Below are positions 1-9,376 of a stretch of DNA of 64,000 nucleotides, in pieces. The translations under genes and the position numbers were made by a program. Numbering within the stretch: the stretch's first letter is position 1; every line of letters starts with the position of its first letter. The notes under the pieces are model-generated. The model made no database searches, had not been told where the DNA came from, and saw only the letters and a program-made list of their open reading frames with translations. Source of the DNA: Alcaligenes sp. SDU_A2 (GTDB taxonomy: Bacteria; Pseudomonadota; Gammaproteobacteria; Burkholderiales; Burkholderiaceae_B); contig NZ_CP151273.1 in the NCBI RefSeq assembly GCF_038237375.1, positions 3,162,001 through 3,226,000 of the forward strand, read 5' to 3'.

Positions 1-15
1 AGACTCTGCCCCGCC

Positions 16-1032
16 ATGACCCATACCGTCTCTTCCCCCTGGACCATCCGCGCCATTCTGGATCTGTATGAACTGCCCTTCATGGACTTGTTGTTCCAGG
101 CCCAAGAAGTACACCGCCGACATCATCGCCCCCACGAGGTGCAGCTCTCCAGCTTGCTGTCCATCAAGACCGGTGCCTGTCCAGAAGATTGCGCATACTG
201 CCCGCAATCGTCCAAATACGAAACCGAACTGGAGCAAGAACCACTGATGCCGCTGGCGCAGGTTCTGGAGGCCGCCCGCAAAGCGAAGGAGCAAGGGGCA
301 CAGCGCTTTTGCATGGGCGCAGCCTGGCGCTCGCCCACCGAAAAACAACTGGATCAAGTCATGGAAATGGTCAGCGCGGTCAAGGCGCTGGGCCTGGAGA
401 CCTGTGTCACCCTGGGCATGCTCAAGAACGGCCAGGCCGAACGCCTGAAAGATGCCGGTCTGGACTACTACAACCACAATCTGGACACGTCACCCGAATT
501 CTATGGCCAGATCATCAGTACCCGCACCTACCAAGACCGTCTGGACACATTGGAGCGAGTGCGCGCCGCTGGCCTGAATACCTGTTGCGGCGGCATCATC
601 GGCATGGGCGAAACCCGCCGGGAACGCGCCGGCCTGCTGGCCCAGTTAGCCAATATGCGCCCTTTTCCCGAATCGGTGCCCATCAATCAACTGGTCAAAG
701 TACCGGGCACGCCTTTGGGCGATGTAGAAGATCTGGACCCCTTTGAGTTTGTGCGCACCATCGCGGTGGCCCGCATTCTGATGCCCACCAGCGCCGTACG
801 CCTGTCCGCCGGGCGCGAAGGCATGGATGACAGCACCCAGGCCCTGTGCTTTATGGCCGGCGCAAACTCCATTTTTTACGGTGAGCAGCTACTGACCACG
901 GCCAACCCGCAATTTGTGGCCGATCAGAACCTGTTCGCGCGTCTGGATCTGCAACCGGCCCAGACCGCCCTGGCCGACGGCCACCCGACTGCCGGCAAGA
1001 CCCGTTTTGTCGCACTCACCGAGGCACTCTGA
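16..1032 (+). CDS. bioB: Biotin synthase
   Basis: Radical SAM enzyme that inserts sulfur into dethiobiotin, the last step of biotin synthesis, in the cytoplasm. The 338-residue length is normal. The cluster motif CPEDCAYC supplies Cys55, Cys59 and Cys62 for the SAM-binding 4Fe-4S cluster, and NHNLDTS and the C-terminal GANSIFYGE stretch are typical of BioB. The ATG at 16 is the first start in frame, but only 15 upstream bases are in the window, so its ribosome binding site cannot be judged. The next gene begins one base after the stop, so the two are probably co-transcribed. No other bio gene is visible. Confidence 0.97.
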   Translation: MTHTVSSPWTIRAILDLYELPFMDLLFQAQEVHRRHHRPHEVQLSSLLSIKTGACPEDCAYCPQSSKYETELEQEPLMPLAQVLEAARKAKEQGAQRFCMGAAWRSPTEKQLDQVMEMVSAVKALGLETCVTLGMLKNGQAERLKDAGLDYYNHNLDTSPEFYGQIISTRTYQDRLDTLERVRAAGLNTCCGGIIGMGETRRERAGLLAQLANMRPFPESVPINQLVKVPGTPLGDVEDLDPFEFVRTIAVARILMPTSAVRLSAGREGMDDSTQALCFMAGANSIFYGEQLLTTANPQFVADQNLFARLDLQPAQTALADGHPTAGKTRFVALTEAL

Positions 1033-1033
1033 C

Positions 1034-1882
1034 ATGATCACCCTGATTGCCAGCATCAGTTGCAGTGTCGCCGTCTCCATCCTGCTCAAAGTCGCCCGCC
1101 AGAAGCAAATCGATGTGGGTCAGGCCATTGCCGTCAACTATCTAGTGGCCGTTACGCTGGCGGTGGTGCTGCTGCAACCCCATCCGTCCAGCTTGCTCAA
1201 TCCCGCCACCCCCTGGTGGGTGCTGATCGCTCTGGGCGTATTGCTGCCGACTATTTTCCTGGCCATGGCAGCCGCCGTGCGTCACGCCGGTATCGTATTG
1301 AGCGATGCCGCCCAGCGTCTGTCCTTGTTCATCCCGCTGCTGGCCGCATTTTTGCTGTTCGGTGAACAATTGGGCGGACAGAAATTACTGGGCGTGGGCC
1401 TGGCGCTGGTGGCGCTGCTGTGTCTGCTCGTGCGGCCCCGTCAGGCCGATGGGCAAATGCAGAACACACGCTCGGTCCTGATGCTGCTGGCCGTCTGGGT
1501 GGGCTACGGCACGATAGACATCTTGTTCAAGCAATTGTCCAAGGCCGGTGCGGCTTTCTCCAGCAGCCTGGTGGTGTCCTTTTCCCTGGCCGGCGTGCTG
1601 ATCCTGGGCTGGCTGCTGGCGCGCCGGACCGTCTGGAACCGACCCAGTCTGTTGGCAGGCCTGCTGCTGGGACTGCTGAACTTCGGCAATATCTATTTCT
1701 ATATCCGCGCCCACCAGACCTTTCCAGATAATCCAACTCTGGTGTTTTCCGCGATGAATATCGGCGTGATATCGCTGGGTGCCATCGTCGGCGCGGGCTT
1801 TTTCAAGGAAAAATTAAGCATGGTGAACATGGCCGGCGTCGCCTTGGCGATCGTAGCCATCGTAGCGTTGATCCCTCGCTGA
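1034..1882 (+). CDS. EamA/DMT-family inner-membrane transporter
   Basis: Predicted 282-residue protein, almost wholly hydrophobic, with about ten membrane segments and two internally similar halves, as in the drug/metabolite transporter superfamily. The reading frame extends upstream into bioB, but the ATG at 1034 follows the bioB stop by one base and gives a protein that begins directly with a membrane segment, so I chose it. Tight linkage to bioB suggests a shared transcript and perhaps export or uptake of a related metabolite, but the substrate cannot be read from the sequence. Confidence 0.8.
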   Translation: MITLIASISCSVAVSILLKVARQKQIDVGQAIAVNYLVAVTLAVVLLQPHPSSLLNPATPWWVLIALGVLLPTIFLAMAAAVRHAGIVLSDAAQRLSLFIPLLAAFLLFGEQLGGQKLLGVGLALVALLCLLVRPRQADGQMQNTRSVLMLLAVWVGYGTIDILFKQLSKAGAAFSSSLVVSFSLAGVLILGWLLARRTVWNRPSLLAGLLLGLLNFGNIYFYIRAHQTFPDNPTLVFSAMNIGVISLGAIVGAGFFKEKLSMVNMAGVALAIVAIVALIPR

Positions 1883-2049
1883 ACACGGCTCCATCCCAAG
1901 TCCGGGGCAACACTAGGGAAAGTCTTTATATATGCCAAGAAAAATACCGTACATTTGAAACGTCAATAAACTGTCGAAAAAAACTCCTGTAGATTAGAAA
2001 AAAACAAGCAGCGGCGATAAAGCCGATCAACTACACAGGAGACACCATC

Positions 2050-3069
2050 ATGGCAGGATTCACCCGTCGTCAATTATTGCTGGCCGCCGCCACCGCCAGC
2101 GCAGGAGCAATCGCTGCCCCCTGGTTGGGGCGCAGCGCATTTGCAAGCGGCAAACCAATCATCGCCGCACTGTTCTGCGGCCATATCGACGATAACGGCT
2201 TCATGCAGGCCGGCTATCAAGGGCTTAAGAAAGCCCAGGACAACCTGGGTATTACGGCGCACTATAAAGACCGCGTCGCCAACGAAACCCAGGCCCAGAT
2301 CGCCGCGCTGCGTGAGCTGGCAACGCAATACAAGCCGACCTTGATCATCGCCCACGGCGGCCAGAACACCGATGCTGCACTGGCGGTGGCCAAGGAATTT
2401 CCCGATATACGCTTTGTCATTACCCAGGGTGCCGTCACGGCCGGGAACCTGAGCAGCTACGATGTCGTCCAGGAAGACTCTGCATGGCTGGCCGGAGCCT
2501 ACGCGGCACTGATGAGCAAAACAGGCGTGGTCGCCCATCAATCGGGCATACGCGTGCCTCCGGGGCTGCGCGCCCGGGCTTCCTATGCTGCCGGCGTCAA
2601 GCATGCCAACCCGGATGTGAAGCTGCTGACCAACTTCTCCGGCAATCAGGACGACATCGCCCTGGCCGAACGCGTCACACGTGCCCAGGCCAAAGCCGGG
2701 GCCGACATCATCTACACCATGCTGAACAAAGGACGCAGCGGCACCACCCAGGCCTGCCGCGAACTGGGCATCAAGGAAATCGGCAATGTCATCGACTGGG
2801 TGGCCCGCGAACCCGATGTATTCATCGGTTCGGCCTGGGCCGACGTAGGCATAGGCGTGTTCGAGGCCTGCAAAGACCTGGCCGGGGGCAATTTCGAGTC
2901 CGGCAAAATCTTCAAGGTGGGTCTGCAGCGTCCCGAAGCGGTACGCCTGATCATGGCCCAGAACACGCCCGATGCCGTGCGCCAGCGCATCGAGGGATTC
3001 CAACAGGACATTCTGGCCGGCAAAATCCATGTCGAAGCCGAATACAAAGGGCCTGAGTTCCAGATCTAA
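2050..3069 (+). CDS. BMP-family ABC transporter substrate-binding protein with Tat signal
   Basis: Periplasmic binding protein of the BMP (basic membrane protein, PnrA-like) family, 339 residues. Members usually capture purine nucleosides or related compounds for an ABC importer. The N-terminus reads TRRQLLLAAATA, a twin-arginine signal with a hydrophobic segment and an AFA-like cleavage region near residue 33. The GHIDDNGFMQAGYQGL stretch matches the family's ligand-binding start. A good AGGAG site lies just before the ATG. The permease and ATPase genes are absent on either side, so this is an orphan component in this window. Ligand unknown. Confidence 0.85.
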   Translation: MAGFTRRQLLLAAATASAGAIAAPWLGRSAFASGKPIIAALFCGHIDDNGFMQAGYQGLKKAQDNLGITAHYKDRVANETQAQIAALRELATQYKPTLIIAHGGQNTDAALAVAKEFPDIRFVITQGAVTAGNLSSYDVVQEDSAWLAGAYAALMSKTGVVAHQSGIRVPPGLRARASYAAGVKHANPDVKLLTNFSGNQDDIALAERVTRAQAKAGADIIYTMLNKGRSGTTQACRELGIKEIGNVIDWVAREPDVFIGSAWADVGIGVFEACKDLAGGNFESGKIFKVGLQRPEAVRLIMAQNTPDAVRQRIEGFQQDILAGKIHVEAEYKGPEFQI

Positions 3070-3095
3070 TCAGCGCATATTGACCATCGAGTGAA

Positions 3096-3120
3096 AAAAG
3101 CGGCCTGCGGGCCGCTTAGG
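3096..3120 (+). terminator. Stem-loop after the BMP gene
   Basis: GCGGCC and GGGCCGC pair around a 3-base loop, 27 bases after the BMP stop. The run of six A bases lies on the left side, so the T-tract is better placed for the minus strand. On the plus strand it is a weak terminator. Confidence 0.5.
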
Positions 3121-3252
3121 CTGCTGACAAACCCCGCTGTTACACCCCCGTCTGTTTGCTCAGCCCAAACACAGGTTCGGACCGTAGGGCGAACACATCC
3201 CTATGTCGCGCTCGGTCGTTGAGCGAAGCAGAAACGACATCGAAGAAGGTGA

Positions 3253-3461
3253 GTCCGGCGGCCCTGAGTCGGCGGGCTGGGGCCTTCGCCCGCGCTGCGC
3301 GCCGGTTCCCTTGCCGGCTGGCCGGGACAGGCACCCCGTTAACTCGCCGCGTGGTTCGTGCCGAACCACAAGCGCGCGTCTCAAACAGAACGGGGCTTGC
3401 CCCCTGTCCCGGCCAGCCGTCGGCGGCGAATGCCCTGACTCGCCCGCCGAATCAGGGCCAC
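3253..3461. repeat. Structured repeat, module type I, copy A
   Basis: Imperfect palindrome of about 210 bases. Inner arms CCGGCTGGCCGGGACAGG (3314-3331) and its complement (3402-3419) flank a central hairpin GTGGTTCG-TGC-CGAACCAC at 3351-3369. The core sequence AACTCG before the hairpin and AAGCG...CAAACAG after it matches the cores of the copies at 32.1 and 46.4 kb. The core has the same orientation as the 32.1 kb copy and the opposite one to the 46.4 kb copy. This is the most diverged copy; its outer left end is unclear and may begin near 3150. The bases between this module and the next (3462-3608) hold no recognisable gene. Confidence 0.75.
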
Positions 3462-3608
3462 TGAACGCACCCTGGCAACGTGATGGTTTCAGGCCCAACA
3501 CCCATCGACCAACCCTACCAGGCGGGAGCTCTCTCGGTCGCCCCTAGTCTTGCTATCCGTGAATCTCCCATAGACCAAGGGTTGAAATCTATGCCATCAG
3601 GGCTTAGA

Positions 3609-3842
3609 GCCGCTCAAGGCGCACGCTGAACGGGGCAGGCGGGTCGGATGGCTTGCCGCAGGCGGGGCGCGAGGACGGGAGGCACGTGTCGTGCTGTTTG
3701 ACGGCGGCGCTTGTTGCTTGTCCGGCGGACAAGCAACCCGCCGGAGTTCACGACGCGCCCGGCCCCGCGAACCGACCAGGGCACCGGCGCGCAGCGCCGG
3801 CAAGCCGTCAGCCTGCCCCGTTCAGCGTGCGCCTTGAGCGGC
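3609..3842. repeat. Structured repeat, module type II, copy B
   Basis: A 234-base element bounded by a perfect 32-bp inverted repeat: arms at 3609-3640 and 3811-3842, starting GCCGCTCAAGGCGCACGC. The centre (3713-3737) is an 11-bp stem GTTGCTTGTCC with loop GGC. The core motif order is CTGTTTGACGGCGGCGCTT, hairpin, CCGCCGGAGTT, as in the copy at 46.8 kb and reversed relative to the copy at 15.4 kb. It lies between the convergent BMP and MFS genes. No credible coding sequence runs through it. Confidence 0.88.
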
Positions 3843-3891
3843 GTCTATAGAAAACCGGTTCGGCAATAAACATCGGCAGCCGAACGGAACG

Positions 3892-3924
3892 CAAAAAAAG
3901 CCAGCCCACATTCAAGGGCTGGCA
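3892..3924 (-). terminator. Intrinsic terminator of the MFS gene
   Basis: GCCAGCCC and GGGCTGGC form an 8-bp stem with an 8-base loop. Read on the minus strand it is followed by seven T bases. It lies about 70 bases beyond the stop of the MFS transporter. Confidence 0.85.
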
Positions 3925-3995
3925 AGAGGATTTTACGCAAGGTTTTGTTTGCCAGACGGCAGGCCCATCCCAGAAGCCTGCAAAAACCAGACTGC

Positions 3996-5405
3996 TCAGA
4001 TGCCTGATCGTGGCGGGACATCCCCCCGCTTCCCGTCTTGCTGCACCTCTGCCCTGCCCGCCGACGTATCGTCAACAGAGGGTTCCACCGGCGGGCTCTC
4101 CGTACCGGCCGGCACACGTTCCTCAACCGGCGGCAGGTCCTCGAACACCGGGTCATGCGAGACGTCCGAAGGAATATCCACGCGCGGGTCCAGTGCCACG
4201 GCGGCCACCGAACTTTGCAAACTGTCGGGCATAGGTACAAAAGTGGTGGGCGCATCCTGGCTCAAGTGGTCGCCCAACACCTTCTGCGGACGCACCAGCA
4301 ATACCAGAACCAAGCCGCACAGAGCCACAAAAATATAATAGACGTTGCTGCCGATATAGCTCATGAGCAAGCCGGCCACCAACGGCCCCAGACAGGCACC
4401 CAGGCCATACACCATGTACAGGATCGCGCTCAGACCTACCCGGCGCTCGGGGTCTACATTATCGTTGGCAAAGGCGGCACCCAGCGGATACAAGGTGAAC
4501 TGCAAAACCCCGAACAAGGCAGAAAACAACAGCAAGAACCAGAAAGGAGCCTCGAACCATCCCCATAGCGGAATTGCCAGCCCCAAAAGAAAACAGGCAT
4601 TGATACGAATCAGCAGCACACGGTTGACCCGATCGGCCAGCCAACCTACCGGCCACTGCGCCAACACCCCGGCGGCCACGGACACGGCAACGAACAAGGC
4701 AGCCTGTTCGTTGCTAAGGTGTACGCGCACGGCATATACCGGTGCCAAACCATAGAAGGCGCCTGTCAGCATGCCCGCAATCAGCAGCACCATCATGGAC
4801 ATGGGGACGCGATCCATATAGTAGCGGGCATTAATGGGTGCCGGCACTTGCAGGGGCGGATGGCTGCGCCGCGTAATGGCCACCGGCACCAGGCTGAAAG
4901 CCGAACAAATGGCCACAAATACCAGCGGCTCGTAATTCAGGTGGGGAAACAGGGTCAAGGACAGTTGCCCCAGAACAGTACCCAAACTGGAAAACACCAT
5001 GTAGAAGGCAAAAATCGTACCGCGCTGGGTATTGTCGGTCTGCTCGTTCAGCCAGCTTTCTATGCCCATGAACTGCACTACCATGGCCGCCCCGGCCAGA
5101 AAACGCAGCAGCAGCCATACATACATGGAGTCGATCAGAATCTGAGCCAGGACACAGATGGTGACAATGGCGGCGCTGGCCGCATACGCGCGTATATGGC
5201 CCACGCCCATAATCAGACGGTGGCCCACACGGGCACCAAATACCAGCCCCAGGTAATACACCGCGATCAAGCCACCCACCCAGACTTCCGACACGGAGAT
5301 GGCGGTCAGGCGCACACCCATGAAGGTATTGAACAGGCCCGAGCTCAACAAGAGCATCAAGGTGGCAAAATACAGTGACGAAAACGCGCCTACCGATGAC
5401 AGCAT
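3996..5405 (-). CDS. MFS transporter, YcaD-like, with long hydrophilic C-terminal tail
   Basis: Predicted 469-residue permease with about twelve membrane segments over residues 1-375, resembling the YcaD/quinolone-resistance-like branch of the major facilitator superfamily (GLAPVYAVRVHLSNEQAALF, then a GWLADRVNR loop). I chose the ATG at 5405 over an upstream in-frame start because it begins directly with the first membrane helix and the upstream codons overlap the terminator of the neighbouring peroxiredoxin. Unusually, about 90 residues follow the last helix; this tail is acidic and rich in proline, serine and valine, and probably lies in the cytoplasm. Substrate unknown. Confidence 0.85.
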   Translation of the reverse strand: MLSSVGAFSSLYFATLMLLLSSGLFNTFMGVRLTAISVSEVWVGGLIAVYYLGLVFGARVGHRLIMGVGHIRAYAASAAIVTICVLAQILIDSMYVWLLLRFLAGAAMVVQFMGIESWLNEQTDNTQRGTIFAFYMVFSSLGTVLGQLSLTLFPHLNYEPLVFVAICSAFSLVPVAITRRSHPPLQVPAPINARYYMDRVPMSMMVLLIAGMLTGAFYGLAPVYAVRVHLSNEQAALFVAVSVAAGVLAQWPVGWLADRVNRVLLIRINACFLLGLAIPLWGWFEAPFWFLLLFSALFGVLQFTLYPLGAAFANDNVDPERRVGLSAILYMVYGLGACLGPLVAGLLMSYIGSNVYYIFVALCGLVLVLLVRPQKVLGDHLSQDAPTTFVPMPDSLQSSVAAVALDPRVDIPSDVSHDPVFEDLPPVEERVPAGTESPPVEPSVDDTSAGRAEVQQDGKRGDVPPRSGI

Positions 5406-5416
5406 CCCTTCTACCT

Positions 5417-5448
5417 TAAAAAAACGCCGGCACAAAGCCGGCGTCGCA
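5417..5448 (-). terminator. Intrinsic terminator of the peroxiredoxin gene
   Basis: CGCCGGC-ACAAA-GCCGGCG hairpin with a run of T bases on the minus strand, 50 bases past the peroxiredoxin stop. The T-tract almost touches the translation start of the MFS gene, so the two transcripts are closely separated. Confidence 0.88.
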
Positions 5449-5497
5449 CATCAATAAAAGCCTTGCGCCACACCGGATGAGGCGCAAGGCAGTAGGA

Positions 5498-6007
5498 TCA
5501 CGACTGGATCTGTTTCAGCAGCGTGTCTGCATCGCTGTTGTGCAGGCCACCGCCTTCGTCGATATTCAGCTGGGTGACCACACCATCGTCCAGCAAGGCC
5601 GAAAAGCGCTTGGCGCGCACGCCCAGGCCCTTGGCCGTCAGATCGAACTCCAGGCCCAGCTTCTTGGTCCAGATGCCGCTGCCGTCTGCCAGCAGGCGCA
5701 CTTTGCCGTTGATGTCCAAGGAACGGCCCCAGGCCCCCATGACAAACGGATCGTTGACCGACACGCACCAGATCTCGTCCACGCCGGCGGCCTTGAAGGC
5801 GTCGGCCTTGGCGGCAAAGCCTGGCAAGTGCTGTTCGGAGCAGGTGGGCGTAAACGCGCCAGGCACCGCAAAGACGGCGATCTTCTTGCCTTTGGCCAGA
5901 TCGGCCACCTGGAAATTATTGGGGCCGATGGCGCAGGTCTGCGTGGCGGTGTCGATGTACTCGCTTAATGTCGCGTCTGGAACGCGCTCGCCGACTTTGA
6001 TAGACAT
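5498..6007 (-). CDS. Peroxiredoxin, Prx5-like
   Basis: Cytoplasmic thiol peroxidase of 169 residues that reduces hydrogen peroxide and organic hydroperoxides. The motif PGAFTPTCSEQHLPGF holds the peroxidatic cysteine with the Prx5-type PxxxTPxC arrangement. I used the ATG at 6007 (MSIKVGERVPDATL), which matches the family's start; the frame extends 15 codons upstream without likeness to the family. Reduced probably by glutathione/glutaredoxin or thioredoxin, but no such partner is fused or adjacent. It has its own terminator and so is probably monocistronic. Confidence 0.92.
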   Translation of the reverse strand: MSIKVGERVPDATLSEYIDTATQTCAIGPNNFQVADLAKGKKIAVFAVPGAFTPTCSEQHLPGFAAKADAFKAAGVDEIWCVSVNDPFVMGAWGRSLDINGKVRLLADGSGIWTKKLGLEFDLTAKGLGVRAKRFSALLDDGVVTQLNIDEGGGLHNSDADTLLKQIQS

Positions 6008-6126
6008 GGGATCTCCGTTGTGAAATTGCGCCGCCAAAACGACCGCGCTCAAGCAACTATGATACTGATACTACCGCCCTGCTTGAAGCCTATAGTGCTT
6101 ATCAGAAAGTATCAGGTGCGGACAGA

Positions 6127-6159
6127 ACGCAAAAAGGCCGGGCGCAGGGCCCGGCCTTC
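6127..6159 (-). terminator. Intrinsic terminator of the TRAP transporter operon
   Basis: AAGGCCGGGC and GCCCGGCCTT stem-loop, followed on the minus strand by a T-run; about 30 bases after the dctM stop. Confidence 0.85.
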
Positions 6160-6189
6160 AGTGTTAACACATCATCGGCGTCAGGACGA

Positions 6190-7515
6190 TTACAACCATC
6201 CCATCGTGCGGGGCAGCCAGAGCGTCACTTCCGGCACAAAGGTAATCACCATCAAGAAGCCCAGGCCGGTCAGCAACCAGGGAATGGTGGACTTGGTCAC
6301 TTCAGTCAGTCCCAGTTTGGATATGCTGGAGGCCACATACAGGTTCAACCCCACTGGCGGCGTCGCCAAACCGATCTCCATATTGACCACCAGCATGATG
6401 CCGAAATGCACCGGGTCCATGCCCAGCTTCATGGCCACAGGAAACAGGATGGGAGCCATGATCAAAATCAGACCCGAGGGCTCCATGACCATGCCGATGA
6501 CCAACAGCAACACGTTCACGAACAGCAAAAAGACGATCAGGCCCATGCCCTGCGACACGATCCACTCGGCGATAGCCTGCGGGATCTGTTCGGAGGTCAG
6601 AATAAAGGCGAACATCACGGCATTGGTAATGATGTAGAGCAGCATGGCGCTCATTGCCGCCGATTCCAGCACAATGCGCTTGACGTCTTTGAGCTTCACA
6701 TCCTTGTACACCCACACCGCGATCACAAAAGCATAGACCGCGCTGATGGCCGCTGCCTCGGTCGGCGTGAACACGCCCGAGTAAATACCGCCCATGACGA
6801 TGACGATGAGCATCAGACCCCAGATGGAGTCCATGAACGCACGCCAACGCTCTTTGTAGGTGGCGCGCGGCATGCGCGGATAGCCCAGCTTCCAGGCGCG
6901 GAACATGGTGGTGGCCCCCAGGCACAGGGCCAGGATAAGACCGGGCACCACACCGGCGATGAACAACTGACCGATCGAGGCCGTGCCGACCTTGGCACCG
7001 TCCGGCCCCTCGACCATCATGCCGCTGGTCGCCACCGCGTACATCACCATCACAATCGAGGGCGGCAGCAAAATACCCAGACCGCCGGACGTAGAGACAA
7101 TGCCGGTGCCGAACTGAGCGGGATAACCCTGTTTGACCATGGCCGGAATCATGATGGAACCGATGGCCGCCACGGTTGCGGGCGAAGAGCCACTGATGGA
7201 GGCAAACAAAGCGCAGGCCAGTACAGCCGCCAGCCCCATGCCGCCGGGCAAATGCCCCACCATGGACGAGGCAAAGCGGATCATGCGATGCGCGACGCCG
7301 CCGTGCGTCAGAAAGCCGCCGGCCAGAATGAAGAACGGGATCGCCATGATCTCGAACTTCTCGATGCCGGTAAACAGCTTGAGCGCAATACTGTCCATGG
7401 GCACTTCGGTCATGGTGAACAAAAAGCCCATGACGGTCAGGCCCAGCGCAATCGATACCGGCATGCCGGTCAACAGCAGCACGGCCAGCAAGGCAAAAAT
7501 AATCAGGGCGGTCAT
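6190..7515 (-). CDS. dctM: TRAP transporter large permease subunit, DctM family
   Basis: Inner-membrane translocation subunit (441 residues, about twelve helices) of a tripartite ATP-independent periplasmic transporter, driving solute uptake with a sodium or proton gradient. The length, the early GMPVSIALGL segment and the glycine-rich SISGSSPATVAAIGSIMIPAM region are typical of DctM. The start overlaps the stop of dctQ by four bases (ATGA), indicating translational coupling. With the DctP-type binding protein upstream, the likely substrate is a C4-dicarboxylate or another organic acid, but I cannot name it. Confidence 0.94.
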   Translation of the reverse strand: MTALIIFALLAVLLLTGMPVSIALGLTVMGFLFTMTEVPMDSIALKLFTGIEKFEIMAIPFFILAGGFLTHGGVAHRMIRFASSMVGHLPGGMGLAAVLACALFASISGSSPATVAAIGSIMIPAMVKQGYPAQFGTGIVSTSGGLGILLPPSIVMVMYAVATSGMMVEGPDGAKVGTASIGQLFIAGVVPGLILALCLGATTMFRAWKLGYPRMPRATYKERWRAFMDSIWGLMLIVIVMGGIYSGVFTPTEAAAISAVYAFVIAVWVYKDVKLKDVKRIVLESAAMSAMLLYIITNAVMFAFILTSEQIPQAIAEWIVSQGMGLIVFLLFVNVLLLVIGMVMEPSGLILIMAPILFPVAMKLGMDPVHFGIMLVVNMEIGLATPPVGLNLYVASSISKLGLTEVTKSTIPWLLTGLGFLMVITFVPEVTLWLPRTMGWL

Positions 7516-8147
7516 GCACGCGCTCCTTGGTTTTCAGACAGACCTTGCTCGGTTTCGGCAATCAGGTCGGCAGCGGGTTCATGGTGGGCAATCTCGCCCG
7601 TGCGCAGGTAATGCACCATTGCCTGCAAGAAACGAAAACACATCAGCAAAGACCCCGCCGGCACGGCCAGATACACAATCCAGACGGGCATTTCCAGGTC
7701 GGCAGTTACCTGCGCGGTCTGCGCAATGCCGTAGACGAAATGACCACCGATCCAGGCCACGATGGCCGTAAACAAAACACCGGAAGCCAGGGAAACAGTC
7801 ACCAGCAAACGCTGCCAGCGCGGCCCAACCGCATTGACCAGCACATCCACGCCCACGTGTATGCCCACGCGCACGCCATAGGCCGCGCCGAACTTGGCCA
7901 TCCAGACAAACAGATAAATGCACAGTTCCTGCGCCCAGAGCAGGTTGATACCTGCCACGCTGCGATACGTGGAACGCGCCATGCCCATCAGGGACTCATG
8001 GCCGTTTGCCCGCGACCAGGACACCAGATCGGCCAGCAGGCTGACCGAATAACGCTGACACACCGCCACAAAAATAAGCAGGACCGCCGCCACCATCAGA
8101 AGCGAGATAAACGCTTCCTCGAAACGATCCAGAAATCGTACAAACAT
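7512..8147 (-). CDS. dctQ: TRAP transporter small permease subunit, DctQ family
   Basis: Inner-membrane protein of 211 residues with four hydrophobic segments, the small membrane partner of DctM. I chose the ATG at 8147 (MFVRFLDRFEEAFIS); twelve more in-frame codons exist upstream but they have no family likeness. It is longer than many DctQ proteins because of about 25 extra hydrophilic residues between the first two helices (WSRANGHESLMGMARSTYRS) and a hydrophilic C-terminal tail. Such extended DctQ proteins occur in DctPQM systems. Confidence 0.9.
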   Translation of the reverse strand: MFVRFLDRFEEAFISLLMVAAVLLIFVAVCQRYSVSLLADLVSWSRANGHESLMGMARSTYRSVAGINLLWAQELCIYLFVWMAKFGAAYGVRVGIHVGVDVLVNAVGPRWQRLLVTVSLASGVLFTAIVAWIGGHFVYGIAQTAQVTADLEMPVWIVYLAVPAGSLLMCFRFLQAMVHYLRTGEIAHHEPAADLIAETEQGLSENQGARA

Positions 8148-8248
8148 GATATCTCCAGGCTGCAGGCAGGCTGCCCGGCGCACGGCAGGCAGTCACCCAT
8201 AGCGGGAAAAAGGGGGAAAATGCGCGCCTGGAGCAGGCACGCGCAACA

Positions 8249-8272
8249 AGGCCGCCCCGAAAGGAGCGGCCT
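8249..8272 (-). promoter_or_regulatory. Intercistronic stem-loop between dctP and dctQ
   Basis: A 10-bp stem with one mismatch and a GAAA loop, starting six bases past the dctP stop. No T-run follows it on the minus strand, so I read it as an mRNA-stabilising or attenuating hairpin rather than a full terminator. This fits the usual excess of binding protein over permease in TRAP systems. Confidence 0.5.
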
Positions 8273-8277
8273 GTGTC

Positions 8278-9261
8278 TTACTTCACGGCCTGGTAGAACG
8301 CATCGATCACGTCCTGGCCGATGCGGGAGGCCATTTCCTTATGCACCGGACGCAGTTGCTCGACCCACTCCTGGCGCTGGGCCTCGCTCAGTTCGTAGAA
8401 CTGGGTCTTGCCCGAGTCTTTCATGGCCTTGAGCGAGTCCAGATTTTCCTGCTCGGCAATATCGTTGGCGTACTGCGTGGATTCGGTCATGGCCTTTTCC
8501 AACGGCTGGCGCACATCTTCCGGCAGACCTTCCCAGAACTTCTTGTTCACGATGACGGCATAGCCCAGGTAACCATGATTGGACAAGGTGGCATGCTTTT
8601 GCACCTCGTGCATTTTCTGGGTGTACATATTGGACGGCGGATTCTCGGTGCCATCGACCACGCCGGTCTGCAGCGCTTGATAGACCTCGGAGAACGCCAT
8701 GACCTGGGGCACGGCATCGAGCGCCTTGAACTGGGCTTCCAGCACTTTCGAGGACTGGATGCGCATTTTCAGGCCCAGAAAATCGTCCGGGCTTTGCAGG
8801 GCGCTGTTGGCGCTCATGACCTTGAAACCGTTATCCCAATAGGCCAGGCCCTTGATTCCCTTGGATTCAAGCTTGTCCAGCAACTGGCGGCCGACCGGAC
8901 CCTCGGTCACTTTGCGCAGATCGCTGCGGTCCTTGAAAATGAACGGCAGATCGAACACCTCGAATTCGCGCACACCCAAGGGGCCGAACTTGGCCAGCGA
9001 AGGGGCCAGCATATGCACCGCGCCCAGTTGCAACGCCTCCAGCTCTTCCTTGTCCTTGTACAACTGCGAATTCGGGTAGACCTCCACGACGACCTTGCCG
9101 TCGGTGTACTTTTCCGCCAATTCCTTAAAGCGCACGGCACCCTTGCCCTTGGGCGTATCGGGCGACACCACATGGCTGAACTTGATGATCAGGGGATTGG
9201 CCAGCGCGGGAGCGGACAGGAATACAGAGGCCACAAGCGTGGCCATCAGCGTTTTTTTCAT
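8278..9261 (-). CDS. dctP: TRAP transporter periplasmic binding protein, DctP family
   Basis: Periplasmic solute-binding protein of 327 residues. Sec signal peptide MKKTLMATLVASVFLSAPALA is cleaved after residue 21. The family hallmarks are present: KFSHVVSPDTPKG near the mature start, the conserved arginine in GLKMRIQSS that binds the substrate carboxylate, and VDGTENPPSN. I chose the ATG at 9261 because it opens the signal peptide; the frame extends ten codons upstream. First gene of dctP-dctQ-dctM, divergent from a DctB-like kinase, which supports a dicarboxylate-type ligand. Confidence 0.94.
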   Translation of the reverse strand: MKKTLMATLVASVFLSAPALANPLIIKFSHVVSPDTPKGKGAVRFKELAEKYTDGKVVVEVYPNSQLYKDKEELEALQLGAVHMLAPSLAKFGPLGVREFEVFDLPFIFKDRSDLRKVTEGPVGRQLLDKLESKGIKGLAYWDNGFKVMSANSALQSPDDFLGLKMRIQSSKVLEAQFKALDAVPQVMAFSEVYQALQTGVVDGTENPPSNMYTQKMHEVQKHATLSNHGYLGYAVIVNKKFWEGLPEDVRQPLEKAMTESTQYANDIAEQENLDSLKAMKDSGKTQFYELSEAQRQEWVEQLRPVHKEMASRIGQDVIDAFYQAVK

Positions 9262-9376
9262 ACTTGCCTCCGGTCGGCGTGGAACCGACACACTTTATTG
9301 ATTGATTCGCAGAAAGACGTGTAGCTTAAAAAAGCAATGTGAATTTATCTATTGTGGAAATCCGAAATCCTTTGTC

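Noticed and set aside
2074-3030. A 318-codon open frame antisense to the BMP gene
   Set aside because: Shadow of the real gene; no ribosome binding site and no recognisable domain.
9262-9376. Sigma-54 promoter for dctP
   Set aside because: No GG-N10-GC element with correct spacing was found, and the regulator lacks a sigma-54 interaction domain.
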